Assembly: GCF_025465255.1 (NCBI RefSeq)
Contig: NZ_JAODNI010000026.1
Location: 1 to 64,000 of the forward strand
DNA: 64,000 nucleotides
Source of the DNA: Pseudonocardia sp.
GTDB taxonomy: Bacteria > Actinomycetota > Actinomycetes > Mycobacteriales > Pseudonocardiaceae
Reading direction: 5' to 3'
Of the stretch, positions 28,198 to 36,494 are shown piece after piece. The first letter of the stretch is position 1. The number at the start of each line of letters is the position of its first letter. The position numbers were made by a program, and so were the translations under genes. The notes under the pieces are model-generated. The model worked only from the letters and a program-made list of their open reading frames with translations, did not search any database and was not told the DNA's origin.

Positions 28198-29496
28198 TCA
28201 CCAGTTCTCGACGGATTTCGTGAGGATGTCGGCGATGTCGTCCTCGGACGGGGTCTTCGGACAGGTCGCCAGCAGCCGCTGCTGCTTCATCGTCCCCGGG
28301 ACGAGGTCCGGGACGTCGGCCTCGGTGTAGCCGACGCCGCCGATCCCGTTCGGGATCCCGATGTCTCGCATGAGCCGGACCAGCACCGACGGGAGCTGCT
28401 CGCGCGCATCGTTGTGCTTGTCCGCGCGCGGGTCCATCAGCTCCGCGGCCCGCAGGTGCCGCTCCGGCGCGCTCTCGAAGGAGAACCGGAACGCCTCGGG
28501 CGCGGTCAGGGACACGGACTGCCCGTGCGGGACCATCGGCTCGTCCTGCGGGTAGCCCGCCGGCCGGTAGTCCTTCACCATGCCCGCGATCGGGTAGGCG
28601 TTGGCGTGCGGGATGTGCACCCCGGAGTTGCCGAAGCCCATGCCCGCGAAGGTCGCGGCCATCATCATGTTGGACCGCGCCTCGAGGTCCTCCCCGCCGC
28701 GGTGCACCGCGTCCCGGAAGGACTGCGCGAGCAGGGACATCGCCTTCTCGCACCAGAGGTCGGACACCGGGTTCGAGCCGCAGTAGGTCACCCGCTCCTC
28801 GGGCTGCTTGCGGTCGAACGTGGTGTAGTACCGCGCCGTGTAGCTCTCCACCGCGTGGCAGACGATGTCCATCCCGGACGCCGCGGTGACCTCCGGCGGC
28901 AGGGACATCGTCAGCAGCGGGTCGATCACGGCCAGGGTCGGGCGCAGCCGCCAGTGGCTGATCCCGGTCTTGACCTTCATCGACAGGATGTCCAGCACGC
29001 ACATCGCGGTGGACTCCGAGCCGGTCCCGGCCGTCGTGGGCACCGCGATCAGCGGCTTGAGCTGGCCCGGCGGCACCTTCGCGTTGCCGATCGGCTTGTT
29101 GATGTAGTCCATCAGCTCGCCGGGGTGGCTGGTCAGCAGGTTGATCGCCTTCGCGGTGTCGATCGCCGAACCGCCGCCGACGGCGACGAAGCCGTCCCAC
29201 GGGCCCTGCACGCGGGCGTACTCGGTGGCCTTGTTCATCGAGTCGTCGGTCGGCTCGACGTGCACGCCGTCGAAGATCTCCGAATCGATGTCGTAGCGCT
29301 TGAGGTTGTCCGCGAGCCGCTGCGGCGCGCCCAGGGCGTTGATCCCCGGGTCGGTGACGATCAGGACCCGCTTGACGCCGTAGCCGGACAGCTCGAAGCC
29401 CACCTCGTCGATGGCCCCGGCGCCGAACTTCAACGGCGGGGCACCCCAGGTGAAGATCGTCTCCTCGGTCAGTTGCACATCAGCCGGGTACGTCAC
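28198..29496 (-). CDS. Iron-containing alcohol dehydrogenase, hydroxyacid-oxoacid transhydrogenase-like
   Basis: This is a 432-residue group III iron alcohol dehydrogenase. Blocks recalled from ADHFE1/HOT proteins are present: HVEPTDDSM, GGGSAIDTAKAINLL, AVPTTAGTGSESTA, GMDIVCHAVESYTARY, GSNPVSDLW, FAGMGFGNSGVHIPH, YPIAGMVKDYRPAGYP, VPHGQSVSL and PERHLRAAE. HOT enzymes move hydride from 4-hydroxybutyrate to 2-oxoglutarate, giving succinic semialdehyde and D-2-hydroxyglutarate, without free NAD. Metal ligands (the Asp and His of MDIVCH, and the HG histidine) are present. GTG start overlaps the lactonase stop by 4 bp. An ordinary NAD-dependent dehydrogenase remains possible. Confidence 0.8.
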   Translation of the reverse strand: MTYPADVQLTEETIFTWGAPPLKFGAGAIDEVGFELSGYGVKRVLIVTDPGINALGAPQRLADNLKRYDIDSEIFDGVHVEPTDDSMNKATEYARVQGPWDGFVAVGGGSAIDTAKAINLLTSHPGELMDYINKPIGNAKVPPGQLKPLIAVPTTAGTGSESTAMCVLDILSMKVKTGISHWRLRPTLAVIDPLLTMSLPPEVTAASGMDIVCHAVESYTARYYTTFDRKQPEERVTYCGSNPVSDLWCEKAMSLLAQSFRDAVHRGGEDLEARSNMMMAATFAGMGFGNSGVHIPHANAYPIAGMVKDYRPAGYPQDEPMVPHGQSVSLTAPEAFRFSFESAPERHLRAAELMDPRADKHNDAREQLPSVLVRLMRDIGIPNGIGGVGYTEADVPDLVPGTMKQQRLLATCPKTPSEDDIADILTKSVENW

Positions 29497-30305
29497 GTGT
29501 ACGAACCCTCCGGAGCCTTGCGCAGCTCCTTGATCTGCCGGGCGTCGTGCCCGAAGACCATCGTCGCGTCGGTCTTCTCCTGGATGCCGCGGAGCTTCTC
29601 GACGGACTGGAACCACTGCTCGAGGTTGTTCACGATGGCCGCGGGGGCGGCGGGCGGGCCGTAGCTCTCCCCCATGTACACCGCGTCCGACGTGAAGATC
29701 ATCGTTCCCGAGTCCGGCAGGTCGACCTGCATGGACATGGTGCCGACGGTGTGGCCCGGGGCCTGGATCAGCTTCACGCCGGGCAGGATCTCGACGTCGC
29801 CCGAGACGGTCTCCCAGTTCAGTCCCTCGTAGTCCGCCTTGAGGTGGGCCCCGTTGAAGTCGCCCTCGAAGTTGAGTGCGAACTCCTTCTCCTTGTCCGA
29901 GCAGATCAGCTTCGCGTTCGTGTTCTTGAACATCTGCGCGTTGCCGGCGTGGTCGAAGTGCAGGTGGGAGAGCACGACGTAGTCGATCTCGTCGAGGCCG
30001 ACGTTCATCTTGTTGAGCTGGGCGTCGAGGTACTCGTCGTCGTCGACCTGGTCGTAGGGGAAGAACTCCTGCAGCCCGGTGGGCTTCCACCGGGTCTCCC
30101 AGTCCGACGGACAGCTGGTGTCCCACAGCAGCTTGCCCTCGTCGGTCTCGACGAGGACGCAGTGCGTCGGCACCTCCACCCAGCTGATCTTGTCCTCCTT
30201 GTCGGAGCGGGTCTTGATGCTGACCCCCGGCTTGAGGAGGAGGAACGTCAGGTCGGCGTGCATGGCCCCGCACGGGATGACGCTGAGCTTGTTCGCAGTT
30301 GCCAT
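29493..30305 (-). CDS. Metallo-beta-lactamase-fold lactonase (AHL/gamma-lactone lactonase-like)
   Basis: This is a 270-residue metal hydrolase. The dinuclear zinc site is complete: HLHFDH (about residue 115), then APGHTVG, FTSDAVY and VFGHD, the pattern of AiiA/AttM (BlcC) N-acyl-homoserine and gamma-butyrolactonases. There is no signal peptide, so it acts inside the cell. It is translationally coupled to the transhydrogenase-like gene, which fits hydrolysis of a gamma-lactone to a 4-hydroxyacid followed by oxidation. Substrate length is unproven. A candidate operator lies about 63 bp upstream of the ATG. Confidence 0.82.
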   Translation of the reverse strand: MATANKLSVIPCGAMHADLTFLLLKPGVSIKTRSDKEDKISWVEVPTHCVLVETDEGKLLWDTSCPSDWETRWKPTGLQEFFPYDQVDDDEYLDAQLNKMNVGLDEIDYVVLSHLHFDHAGNAQMFKNTNAKLICSDKEKEFALNFEGDFNGAHLKADYEGLNWETVSGDVEILPGVKLIQAPGHTVGTMSMQVDLPDSGTMIFTSDAVYMGESYGPPAAPAAIVNNLEQWFQSVEKLRGIQEKTDATMVFGHDARQIKELRKAPEGSYT

Positions 30306-30367
30306 CGTGGTCCCTTCGGCACTGAGGGGTCGCGTGCGTCACACGCGATGCCCCCGAACGGTGGCAT

Positions 30368-30379
30368 GTGGCATGCCAC
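30368..30379. promoter_or_regulatory. 12-bp palindrome, candidate GntR-family operator of the lactonase operon
   Basis: GTGGCATGCCAC is a perfect palindrome in the intergenic region between the regulator stop and the lactonase start. An extra half-copy, GTGGCATG, begins at 30361. A sequence differing by one base occurs upstream of the regulator gene itself. FadR/FCD regulators bind short palindromes of this general shape. Confidence 0.55.
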
Positions 30380-30408
30380 CCGTCAATCGGTGCGCATGTG
30401 CGCATCCC

Positions 30409-31110
30409 TCAGGCGGGGTTCGTCCACCCCAGGTCGATGTCCAGGACCCCGGTGCCGGCACCCGCCTCCTGCGCGATGAGCAGCTCCGCCGTGTGCTGGA
30501 CGTGGACACGCATGGCCTCCGCCGCCCCGTCCGCGTCCCCGGCCTCGATCAGCGCGAGGATCTCGGCGTGCTCGGTCACGATGTCGTCCAGGCTGCGGGA
30601 CTCCCGAGCGGTCGAGACGCCGCGGCGCAGCACCATGTCCCGCAGCCCGTCGACGTAGGTGGCCAGCCGGGTGTTCCCGGAGGCCTCCAGGACGACGCGG
30701 TGGAAGCGGCGGTCGTGGCCCAGCATCGTGAACTCGTCGTCCGCCTTCGCGGCCTTCTGCATCGCCGCGAAGAGCTTGCGGAGCTCCTTGCGCGTGGACT
30801 CGTCCATCCGCGTCACGGCGCGCCGCACAGCGGCCGGCTCGAGCAGCAGCCGCAGCGCGAAGACCTCCTCGAGGTCGTGCAGCGACGTCTGCAGCACCCG
30901 GACGCCGCGATTGCGCTCGAACCGGACCATGCCCTGCTGGGCGAGCTTGATCAGCGCCTCGCGCACCGGGGTGCGGGACACCCCCAGCTGGGTGGCCAGG
31001 GTCTGGACGGAGTGCAGGGTGCCGGGTGCCAGCTCGCCGGTGATCACGGCGGTGCGCAGCGCGGCGAGCACCTGCGCGTTGACGGTCTCGGTCTGCCCCA
31101 GTGCCTTCAC
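30409..31110 (-). CDS. GntR-family (FadR/FCD) transcriptional regulator
   Basis: This is a 233-residue regulator. The N-terminal winged helix-turn-helix (residues about 10-75) contains GVSRTPVREALIKLAQQGMV, a standard GntR recognition region. The C-terminal FCD ligand domain has EVFALRLLLEPAAV, HDRRFHRVVLEASGN and the paired His in VTEHAEIL...HVQH, which usually coordinate a metal and a carboxylate ligand. GTG at 31110 was chosen over 31206 because a GAAGG ribosome site precedes it and conservation starts there. The ligand is probably an organic acid of the lactonase pathway (inference). Confidence 0.87.
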   Translation of the reverse strand: MKALGQTETVNAQVLAALRTAVITGELAPGTLHSVQTLATQLGVSRTPVREALIKLAQQGMVRFERNRGVRVLQTSLHDLEEVFALRLLLEPAAVRRAVTRMDESTRKELRKLFAAMQKAAKADDEFTMLGHDRRFHRVVLEASGNTRLATYVDGLRDMVLRRGVSTARESRSLDDIVTEHAEILALIEAGDADGAAEAMRVHVQHTAELLIAQEAGAGTGVLDIDLGWTNPA

Positions 31111-31180
31111 CGGCTCGGCGCCTTCATACCCGGAGATCCTTCTCCCGGCATGCACCGCCGCGTCGTCGCACCCGCCGAGG

Positions 31181-31192
31181 GTGACATGCCAC
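31181..31192. promoter_or_regulatory. Candidate GntR-family operator upstream of the regulator gene
   Basis: GTGACATGCCAC differs at one base from the palindrome at 30368-30379 and lies about 70 bp before the regulator start. The shared sequence at both promoters suggests autoregulation. It is followed by a further CACCAC half-like stretch. Confidence 0.5.
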
Positions 31193-31367
31193 ACACCACC
31201 GGTCAATTCGCGGGCGCCTCCCCTCGCCGAGGGCCGGGGCGCCGGCTCGTCGTGTCGGGGAGTCGGTCACCGGGGACGGGTGCGCCGCTTGGTAACGTCC
31301 TCCGGAGCAGGTCCAGCAGCGAGGCCCGCGGTCCCTTCACAGACCGAGACCGCTGGACAGGTGCCCA

Positions 31368-32039
31368 ATGCCCGACGCCCTCGATCCCGCACGCCCGATC
31401 GAGGCCCGCCCCGACTCCCGGTACGGAGTCGGACTCGACGCGTTGAGCGGATCGTCCCCCGCCGAGTGGGTCGGCCGTTTCCGTCTCGACCTGCGCAGCG
31501 GCCAGTGGGAGTGGTCCGGCGACGGGTCGCTGCACCCGGCCGAGCTGCTCGCCGACCGTCATCCCGAGGACCGGCCCGAGGCGTCCGTCGTCACGGTGCC
31601 CGTCGGCGAGAACCGGCCCTTCGGGACCGGGTTCCGGCTCATGTCCTCCGTCGAGCGCCAGGTGATCGTGGTCGGCGAGGGCGAGCGGGCCCCGGACGGT
31701 GAGGTGGTGGCCCTGACGGGTTACGTCGCGGAGCTCGACGGCGTCGTCGAGCGCTGGCAGTCCGGGCTGCGCGAGCGGGCGGAGCAGTTCGAGCGCGCGC
31801 TGCGCAGCCGGCCGACGATCGAGCAGGCCAAGGGCATGCTGATGCTGACCCACGGCTGCGACGACGAGCGCGCCTTCCAGCTCCTGGTCGCGGCGTCGCA
31901 GGCGTCCAACCGCAAGCTGCGCGACGTCGCGGCGCTGATCGTCGACGCCCTGCCCGCGGGCCGTCCGCTGCCCGACGACCTCATGGCGGCGCTGCAGGCC
32001 GAGGGCGGGCGGCTGCGCCGCGAGAAGGTCCCGGACTGA
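31368..32039 (+). CDS. ANTAR-domain protein with N-terminal PAS-like region
   Basis: This is a 223-residue protein. The first part (residues about 35-120) resembles a PAS-like sensory fold (WVGRFRLDLRSGQWEWS). The C-terminal ANTAR domain (about 150-205) reads RPTIEQAKGMLMLTHGCDDERAF with a following three-helix segment. ANTAR proteins bind tandem RNA hairpins and act as antiterminators. The signal is unknown. The ATG at 31368 fits the domain start. The next gene, menB, begins 32 bp later, so a shared transcript with menB-menE is possible. Confidence 0.83.
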   Translation: MPDALDPARPIEARPDSRYGVGLDALSGSSPAEWVGRFRLDLRSGQWEWSGDGSLHPAELLADRHPEDRPEASVVTVPVGENRPFGTGFRLMSSVERQVIVVGEGERAPDGEVVALTGYVAELDGVVERWQSGLRERAEQFERALRSRPTIEQAKGMLMLTHGCDDERAFQLLVAASQASNRKLRDVAALIVDALPAGRPLPDDLMAALQAEGGRLRREKVPD

Positions 32040-32071
32040 TCACCGACCCCGCTGGGGTTAGTGTCCGGGGC

Positions 32072-32992
32072 GTGAGTGCACCGGCATCCGGATCCGTCTC
32101 CGAGCTGTTCGATCCCACCGCGTGGCGTGAGGTCCCCGGCTTCGGCTTCACCGACATCACCTACCACCGGGCGGTGGACACGGGTGCCGTGCGGATCGCG
32201 TTCGACCGGCCCGAGATCCGCAACGCGTTCCGCCCGCACACGGTCGACGAGCTCCACCGCGCCCTCGAGCACGCGCGCACCTCCTCCGACGTCGGGTGCG
32301 TGCTGCTGACCGGCAACGGCCCCTCACCGCGCGACGGCGGCTGGGCCTTCTGCTCCGGCGGCGACCAGCGGATCCGCGGACGCAGCGGCTACCAGTACGC
32401 CTCGGGCGAGACCTCGGACACCGTCGACCCCGGGCGCGCCGGGCGGCTGCACATCCTCGAGTGCCAGCGGCTGATCCGGTTCATGCCGAAGGTCGTCATC
32501 GCGGTCGTCCCGGGGTGGGCCGCCGGGGGCGGGCACTCGCTGCACGCGGTCGCGGACCTGACGCTGGCCAGCGCCGAGCACGCGCGGTTCAAGCAGACGG
32601 ACGCCGACGTGGGCTCGTTCGACGGCGGCTACGGCTCGGCCTACCTCGCCCGCCAGGTGGGCCAGAAGTTCGCCCGCGAGATCTTCTTCCTCGGCCGGAC
32701 CTACACCGCGCAGCAGATGCACGAGATGGGCGCGGTGAACGAGGTCGTCCCGCACGCCGAGCTCGAGGCCACCGCGCTGCAGTGGGCGAAGGAGATCAAC
32801 GGGAAGTCCCCGCAGGCGCAGCGCATGTTGAAGTACTCCTTCAACCTGATCGACGACGGCCTGGTCGGCCAGCAGCTCTTCGCGGGCGAGGCGACCCGGC
32901 TGGCCTACATGACCGACGAGGCCGTAGAGGGCCGGGACTCGTTCCTGCAGAAGCGGGAGCCGGACTGGTCGCCCTACCCCTGGCACTACTGA
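32072..32992 (+). CDS. menB: 1,4-dihydroxy-2-naphthoyl-CoA synthase
   Basis: This is a 306-residue crotonase-fold enzyme closing the naphthalene ring from o-succinylbenzoyl-CoA. The family signatures are FCSGGDQRIRG, VPGWAAGGGHSLH (oxyanion hole), QTDADVGSFDGGYGS and the ending REPDWSPYPWHY. It is slightly longer than E. coli MenB owing to the N-terminus and the insertion after GGDQ. GTG start at 32072. It is followed one base after its stop by menE, an operon of consecutive pathway steps in reverse order. Confidence 0.96.
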   Translation: MSAPASGSVSELFDPTAWREVPGFGFTDITYHRAVDTGAVRIAFDRPEIRNAFRPHTVDELHRALEHARTSSDVGCVLLTGNGPSPRDGGWAFCSGGDQRIRGRSGYQYASGETSDTVDPGRAGRLHILECQRLIRFMPKVVIAVVPGWAAGGGHSLHAVADLTLASAEHARFKQTDADVGSFDGGYGSAYLARQVGQKFAREIFFLGRTYTAQQMHEMGAVNEVVPHAELEATALQWAKEINGKSPQAQRMLKYSFNLIDDGLVGQQLFAGEATRLAYMTDEAVEGRDSFLQKREPDWSPYPWHY

Positions 32993-32993
32993 C

Positions 32994-34148
32994 GTGCGGG
33001 AGCTGCGCGCGCTCGCCGTCGACGGGACCCCGGAGAGCGTCGAGCACCTGATCGGGGCCCTCGCCGCGGCGCTCGACGGCAGCGGGCCCGCGGTCGTGCC
33101 CGGGCTCGCCGAGGGGCCGGCGGCGGAGGTGCCCGACGACGTCGCCGTGGTCATCGCGACGTCCGGCTCCACCGGCGAGCCCAAGTACGTGATGCTCACG
33201 GCCGCGGCGCTCACGGCGTCCGCCCGCGCGACCGAGGCCCGGCTCGGCGGCCCCGGCCGCTGGGTCCTCGCCCTGCCCGCGGACCACGTCGCCGGGGTGC
33301 AGGTGGTGCTGCGCGCGCTGCTTGCGGGGCAGCCACCGGTGGTCCAGGACGTCCGCGAGGGGTTCCGGCCGGCCGGGTTCGTCCGCGCGACGCGGCGGCT
33401 GCCGCACGGCGCGCGCCGCTACGTCAGCCTGGTCCCGACGCAGCTCCTGCGGATCCTCGCCGACGCCGGCGCCGCGCTGCACGCGCTCGCCGGCTACGAC
33501 GCGGTGCTGGTCGGCGGCGCTGCGCTGGCCCCCGCCCTGCGCGAGCGGGCGGAGGCGGCCGGGATCCGCGTCGTCACGACCTACGGGATGAGCGAGACCT
33601 GCGGCGGCTGCGTCTACGACGGCGTCCCGCTCGACGGCGTCGACGTCCGGGTGGCGGAGGACGGGCGGCTGCTGCTGGGCGGGCCGACGCTCGCCCGGGG
33701 CTACCTCGGCGACCCCGGGCTCACCGCCGACAGCTTCGCCGGCGGCTGGTTCCGCACGGGGGACGTCGGCCGGATCGTCGACGGGCGGGTCCGGGTCCTC
33801 GGCCGGGCGGACGACATGATCGTCACGGGTGGGGAGAAGGTGGCCCCCGCGGCCGTCGAGCGGGTGCTGGCGGCGCAGCCGGGCGTGGGCGCGGCGTGCG
33901 TGGTCGGCGTGCCGGACCCGGAGTGGGGCTCGCTCGTGGCGGCGGCCGTCGTGCCGAGCGGCCCGGTGCCGGACGAGGTGGCGCTGCGGGACGCCGTGCG
34001 GGCCGCCGAGGGGCGGGCCGCGGTGCCCCGTCGGTTCTTGTTCCTGGACGAGCTGCCGGTGCGCGGGATCGGCAAGCCGGACCGCCGGGCCGTGGCCGCT
34101 CTGCTCGCCCTCACCCCTGTGCACATTCCAAACGACCCGACCAGGTGA
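32994..34148 (+). CDS. menE: o-Succinylbenzoate-CoA ligase
   Basis: This is a 384-residue ANL-superfamily ligase that activates o-succinylbenzoate with ATP and CoA. The P-loop is IATSGSTGEPKYVML (about residue 54), A5 is TTYGMSETCGGCVYD, A8 is GRADDMIVTGGEKVAPAAVE, and the catalytic Lys is in RGIGKPDRRAV. It is shorter than most ligases, as actinobacterial MenE proteins usually are. GTG start one base after menB. Position with menB makes the assignment secure. Confidence 0.92.
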   Translation: MRELRALAVDGTPESVEHLIGALAAALDGSGPAVVPGLAEGPAAEVPDDVAVVIATSGSTGEPKYVMLTAAALTASARATEARLGGPGRWVLALPADHVAGVQVVLRALLAGQPPVVQDVREGFRPAGFVRATRRLPHGARRYVSLVPTQLLRILADAGAALHALAGYDAVLVGGAALAPALRERAEAAGIRVVTTYGMSETCGGCVYDGVPLDGVDVRVAEDGRLLLGGPTLARGYLGDPGLTADSFAGGWFRTGDVGRIVDGRVRVLGRADDMIVTGGEKVAPAAVERVLAAQPGVGAACVVGVPDPEWGSLVAAAVVPSGPVPDEVALRDAVRAAEGRAAVPRRFLFLDELPVRGIGKPDRRAVAALLALTPVHIPNDPTR

Positions 34149-34280
34149 CTTCCGGCTACACCCCATCAGGTCGCTCACTCTCCGCTTCTTGACCATTACC
34201 GGGTCATCCGATGTGCTGCGTCCCAAGCGGCACTTCCTCACCTGCCGTCACAGGTTTCACACGAGTCGCGGGGAACGGAG

Positions 34281-35603
34281 ATGTGGATGCAGGTGCGCAC
34301 GGCCGTACTGACACGCAGGGCCGTACTGACTGCGGTCCTCGTCGGGGCGCTGTGTGCGGGCGGCGTGGTGCCGGCGTCGGCGGCGGAGACGACGGCCGCG
34401 CCGGCGAGCTGGCGGGAGAGCCTCGCGACGGGGGAGGCCGCGGGCGTCACGACCCGCGACGGTGCCGCCGGCCTGGACCCCTCGTCCGCCTACCTCGCCC
34501 CGCAGGACTCGGCGTCCGCCCAGGCCGAGGGCGTCACCGACAGCCCGGCCCTTGTCCCGACCGGCCTGCTCACCCTCGGCCTGCGCACACTGGAGCGGCC
34601 CACCAGTCGGGTCGACTCGGTCCTGGACGCGGACGTGCCCGAGGGCACCACGGCGTCCGTCGACGTCCGGGGGAAGCGCGCGAACGGGAGCTGGACCGAG
34701 TGGATCCCGTCGACGACCACCGGGACGAACGCCGGCACGGCCGCCCTGCCCGAGGCCACGGACGTCATGCAGGGACGGCTCGTGCTCACCGGATCGGCGG
34801 CGGACCCGGCTGCCCGGCCCGTCGTCCGGGACGTCACGCTCACCGCCGGGCCCGCGGCGGCGACGACAGAGAGCGCCGTCACGGAGGCCCTCGCGCTCCG
34901 CTACTCGGTCTTCGCGACCCGTGAGGGGCTGGTCGGAGGCACCACCGCGAACGGCCACAGGATCGTGAACCGGGACCACTTCGTGGCCCTTCCGTCCCGG
35001 CGCGCGCTCTCCCCGCGGGGCACCAGCGACTACTCGGTGAAGGTCTGCGCACCCAACGGCCGCTGCGCGTTCGCGCCGGTCTGGGACATCGGCCCCTGGA
35101 ACACCCGGGACGACTACTGGAACCCGCCCGCCCAGCGCCAGGAGTGGAAGAACCTCCCGCAGGGGACGCCGCAGGCCCAGGCCGCGTTCAGGACGGGCTA
35201 CAACGGCGGCAAGGACCAGTTCGGCCGCAAGCTCGTCAACCCCGCGGGGATCGACCTCGGCGACGGCGTCTTCTGGGACGCGCTCGGCCTGAAGGACAAC
35301 TCGCAGGTCACCGTCGACTACCTGTGGACGGGCTCGCTGCGGCTCTCCAAGGTCGTCGCGGTGGGCGACTCGCAGGAGAGCGCCGACGGCCTCGTCACGG
35401 TGCGCGCGGCTCCGGACGCCGCCGCCTCGATCGTGGGGATCGCCGCAGAGCACGCGAGCGTCCCCGTGGAGTGCCTCGCCGGCTCCGGCGACGCGTGGGT
35501 GCGGATCGGCGCAGGTCAGTTCGTCGTCGCGGCCGCCCTGCCGGGCGCGGGGCACGTCACATCCTGCGGTTCCGGCGCGGGCTCCGGGGCACCGACGGAC
35601 TAG
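34281..35603 (+). CDS. Secreted protein with double-psi beta-barrel-like and SH3-like regions
   Basis: This is a 440-residue exported protein. A Sec signal peptide spans residues 1-35, ending PASAAE (AxA cleavage). A middle block includes YSVKVCAPNGRCAFAPVWDIGPWNT, NGGKDQFGRKLVNPAG and DLGDGVFWDALG. This resembles the actinobacterial secreted family with an RlpA-like barrel, two cysteines forming a likely disulfide. The C-terminus (about 365-430) looks like a bacterial SH3 repeat. The role is probably extracellular or wall-associated; no enzyme activity can be assigned. It lies 9 bp before menA. Confidence 0.7.
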   Translation: MWMQVRTAVLTRRAVLTAVLVGALCAGGVVPASAAETTAAPASWRESLATGEAAGVTTRDGAAGLDPSSAYLAPQDSASAQAEGVTDSPALVPTGLLTLGLRTLERPTSRVDSVLDADVPEGTTASVDVRGKRANGSWTEWIPSTTTGTNAGTAALPEATDVMQGRLVLTGSAADPAARPVVRDVTLTAGPAAATTESAVTEALALRYSVFATREGLVGGTTANGHRIVNRDHFVALPSRRALSPRGTSDYSVKVCAPNGRCAFAPVWDIGPWNTRDDYWNPPAQRQEWKNLPQGTPQAQAAFRTGYNGGKDQFGRKLVNPAGIDLGDGVFWDALGLKDNSQVTVDYLWTGSLRLSKVVAVGDSQESADGLVTVRAAPDAAASIVGIAAEHASVPVECLAGSGDAWVRIGAGQFVVAAALPGAGHVTSCGSGAGSGAPTD

Positions 35604-35612
35604 GTTCGTGGT

Positions 35613-36494
35613 GTGGCCACGCTGTCGCAGTGGGTCGAGGGCGCACGACCCCGCACCCTCCCCACCGCCGTCTCCCCCGTCCTCGTCGGCACCGGCGCCG
35701 CCATCGGATCCGGCACCGTCGACATCGGACGGGCGATGCTGGCGCTGGTCGTCGCCGTCGCCCTGGTGATCGGCGTGAACTTCGCCAACGACTACTCCGA
35801 CGGCATCCGCGGGACGGACGACGACCGCGTCGGGCCGATGCGGCTCGTCGGGTCGAAGGTGGCCGCGCCCACCGCGGTCCGCACGGCCGCGCTGGTCTGC
35901 TTCGCGATCGCGGCGCTGGCCGGGCTCACGCTGGTCTCGCTGTCGGAGGCGTGGTGGATGATCGCCGCCGGCGCCGTCTGCATCGCCGGGGCCTGGTTCT
36001 ACACCGGCGGCAAGCGGCCCTACGGCTACGCGGGGCTCGGCGAGGTCGCGGTGTTCGTGTTCTTCGGCCCGGTCGCGGTGCTGGGGACGACGCTGACGCA
36101 GGCGGGCTCGATCGGGCCGCTCGCCGTCGTGTGCTCGGTGGCCGTCGGGTTCCTGACGTGCGCCGTGCTGGTCGCGAACAACGTCCGGGACATCGCGACG
36201 GACGAGGTCTCCGGCAAGCGCACGCTCGCCGTCACGCTCGGGGACAGGGACACGCGCCGGCTCTACGCGGCGCTGGTCGTCCTGCCGTTCCTGCTCTCGA
36301 TCGGCGCCGGGATCCGCAGCTGGCCGATGCTGCTCGGGCTGCTGGCGTTGCCGCTGGCGGTCGGGCTCGTCCGCCGGGTGCTGGCCGGGGCGGACGGCCG
36401 GAAGCTGATCAAGGTGCTCAAGGACACCGGGCTGACGCTCCTGGCCTGGTCAGCCGCGACCGGCGTCGGCCTCGCGCTCGGCGCGCTGTTCTGA
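35613..36494 (+). CDS. menA: 1,4-dihydroxy-2-naphthoate polyprenyltransferase
   Basis: This is a 293-residue UbiA-superfamily membrane enzyme attaching the prenyl chain to make demethylmenaquinone. The first Asp-rich motif is NFANDYSDGIRGTDDDR (about residue 56) and the second is NNVRDIATDEVSGKRTLAVTLG (about 190). RPRTLPTAVSPVLVG at the N-terminus is typical. About eight to nine helices are present. GTG start at 35613. Its 3' end overlaps the convergent small membrane gene by 45 bp. Confidence 0.95.
   Translation: MATLSQWVEGARPRTLPTAVSPVLVGTGAAIGSGTVDIGRAMLALVVAVALVIGVNFANDYSDGIRGTDDDRVGPMRLVGSKVAAPTAVRTAALVCFAIAALAGLTLVSLSEAWWMIAAGAVCIAGAWFYTGGKRPYGYAGLGEVAVFVFFGPVAVLGTTLTQAGSIGPLAVVCSVAVGFLTCAVLVANNVRDIATDEVSGKRTLAVTLGDRDTRRLYAALVVLPFLLSIGAGIRSWPMLLGLLALPLAVGLVRRVLAGADGRKLIKVLKDTGLTLLAWSAATGVGLALGALF

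Noticed and set aside
24676..29664. A 1662-codon open frame on the plus strand opposite the FAD/Fe-S, FmdB and dehydrogenase genes
   Set aside because: Very long antisense frames are expected at this GC content. It lacks domains, is Arg/His/Val-rich, and opposes three genes with clear motifs.
31307..31360. GTCCAGC/GCTGGAC inverted repeat upstream of the ANTAR gene as an ANTAR-binding dual hairpin
   Set aside because: The arms are 7 bp and far apart, and the hexaloop-stem pattern of ANTAR targets was not seen.
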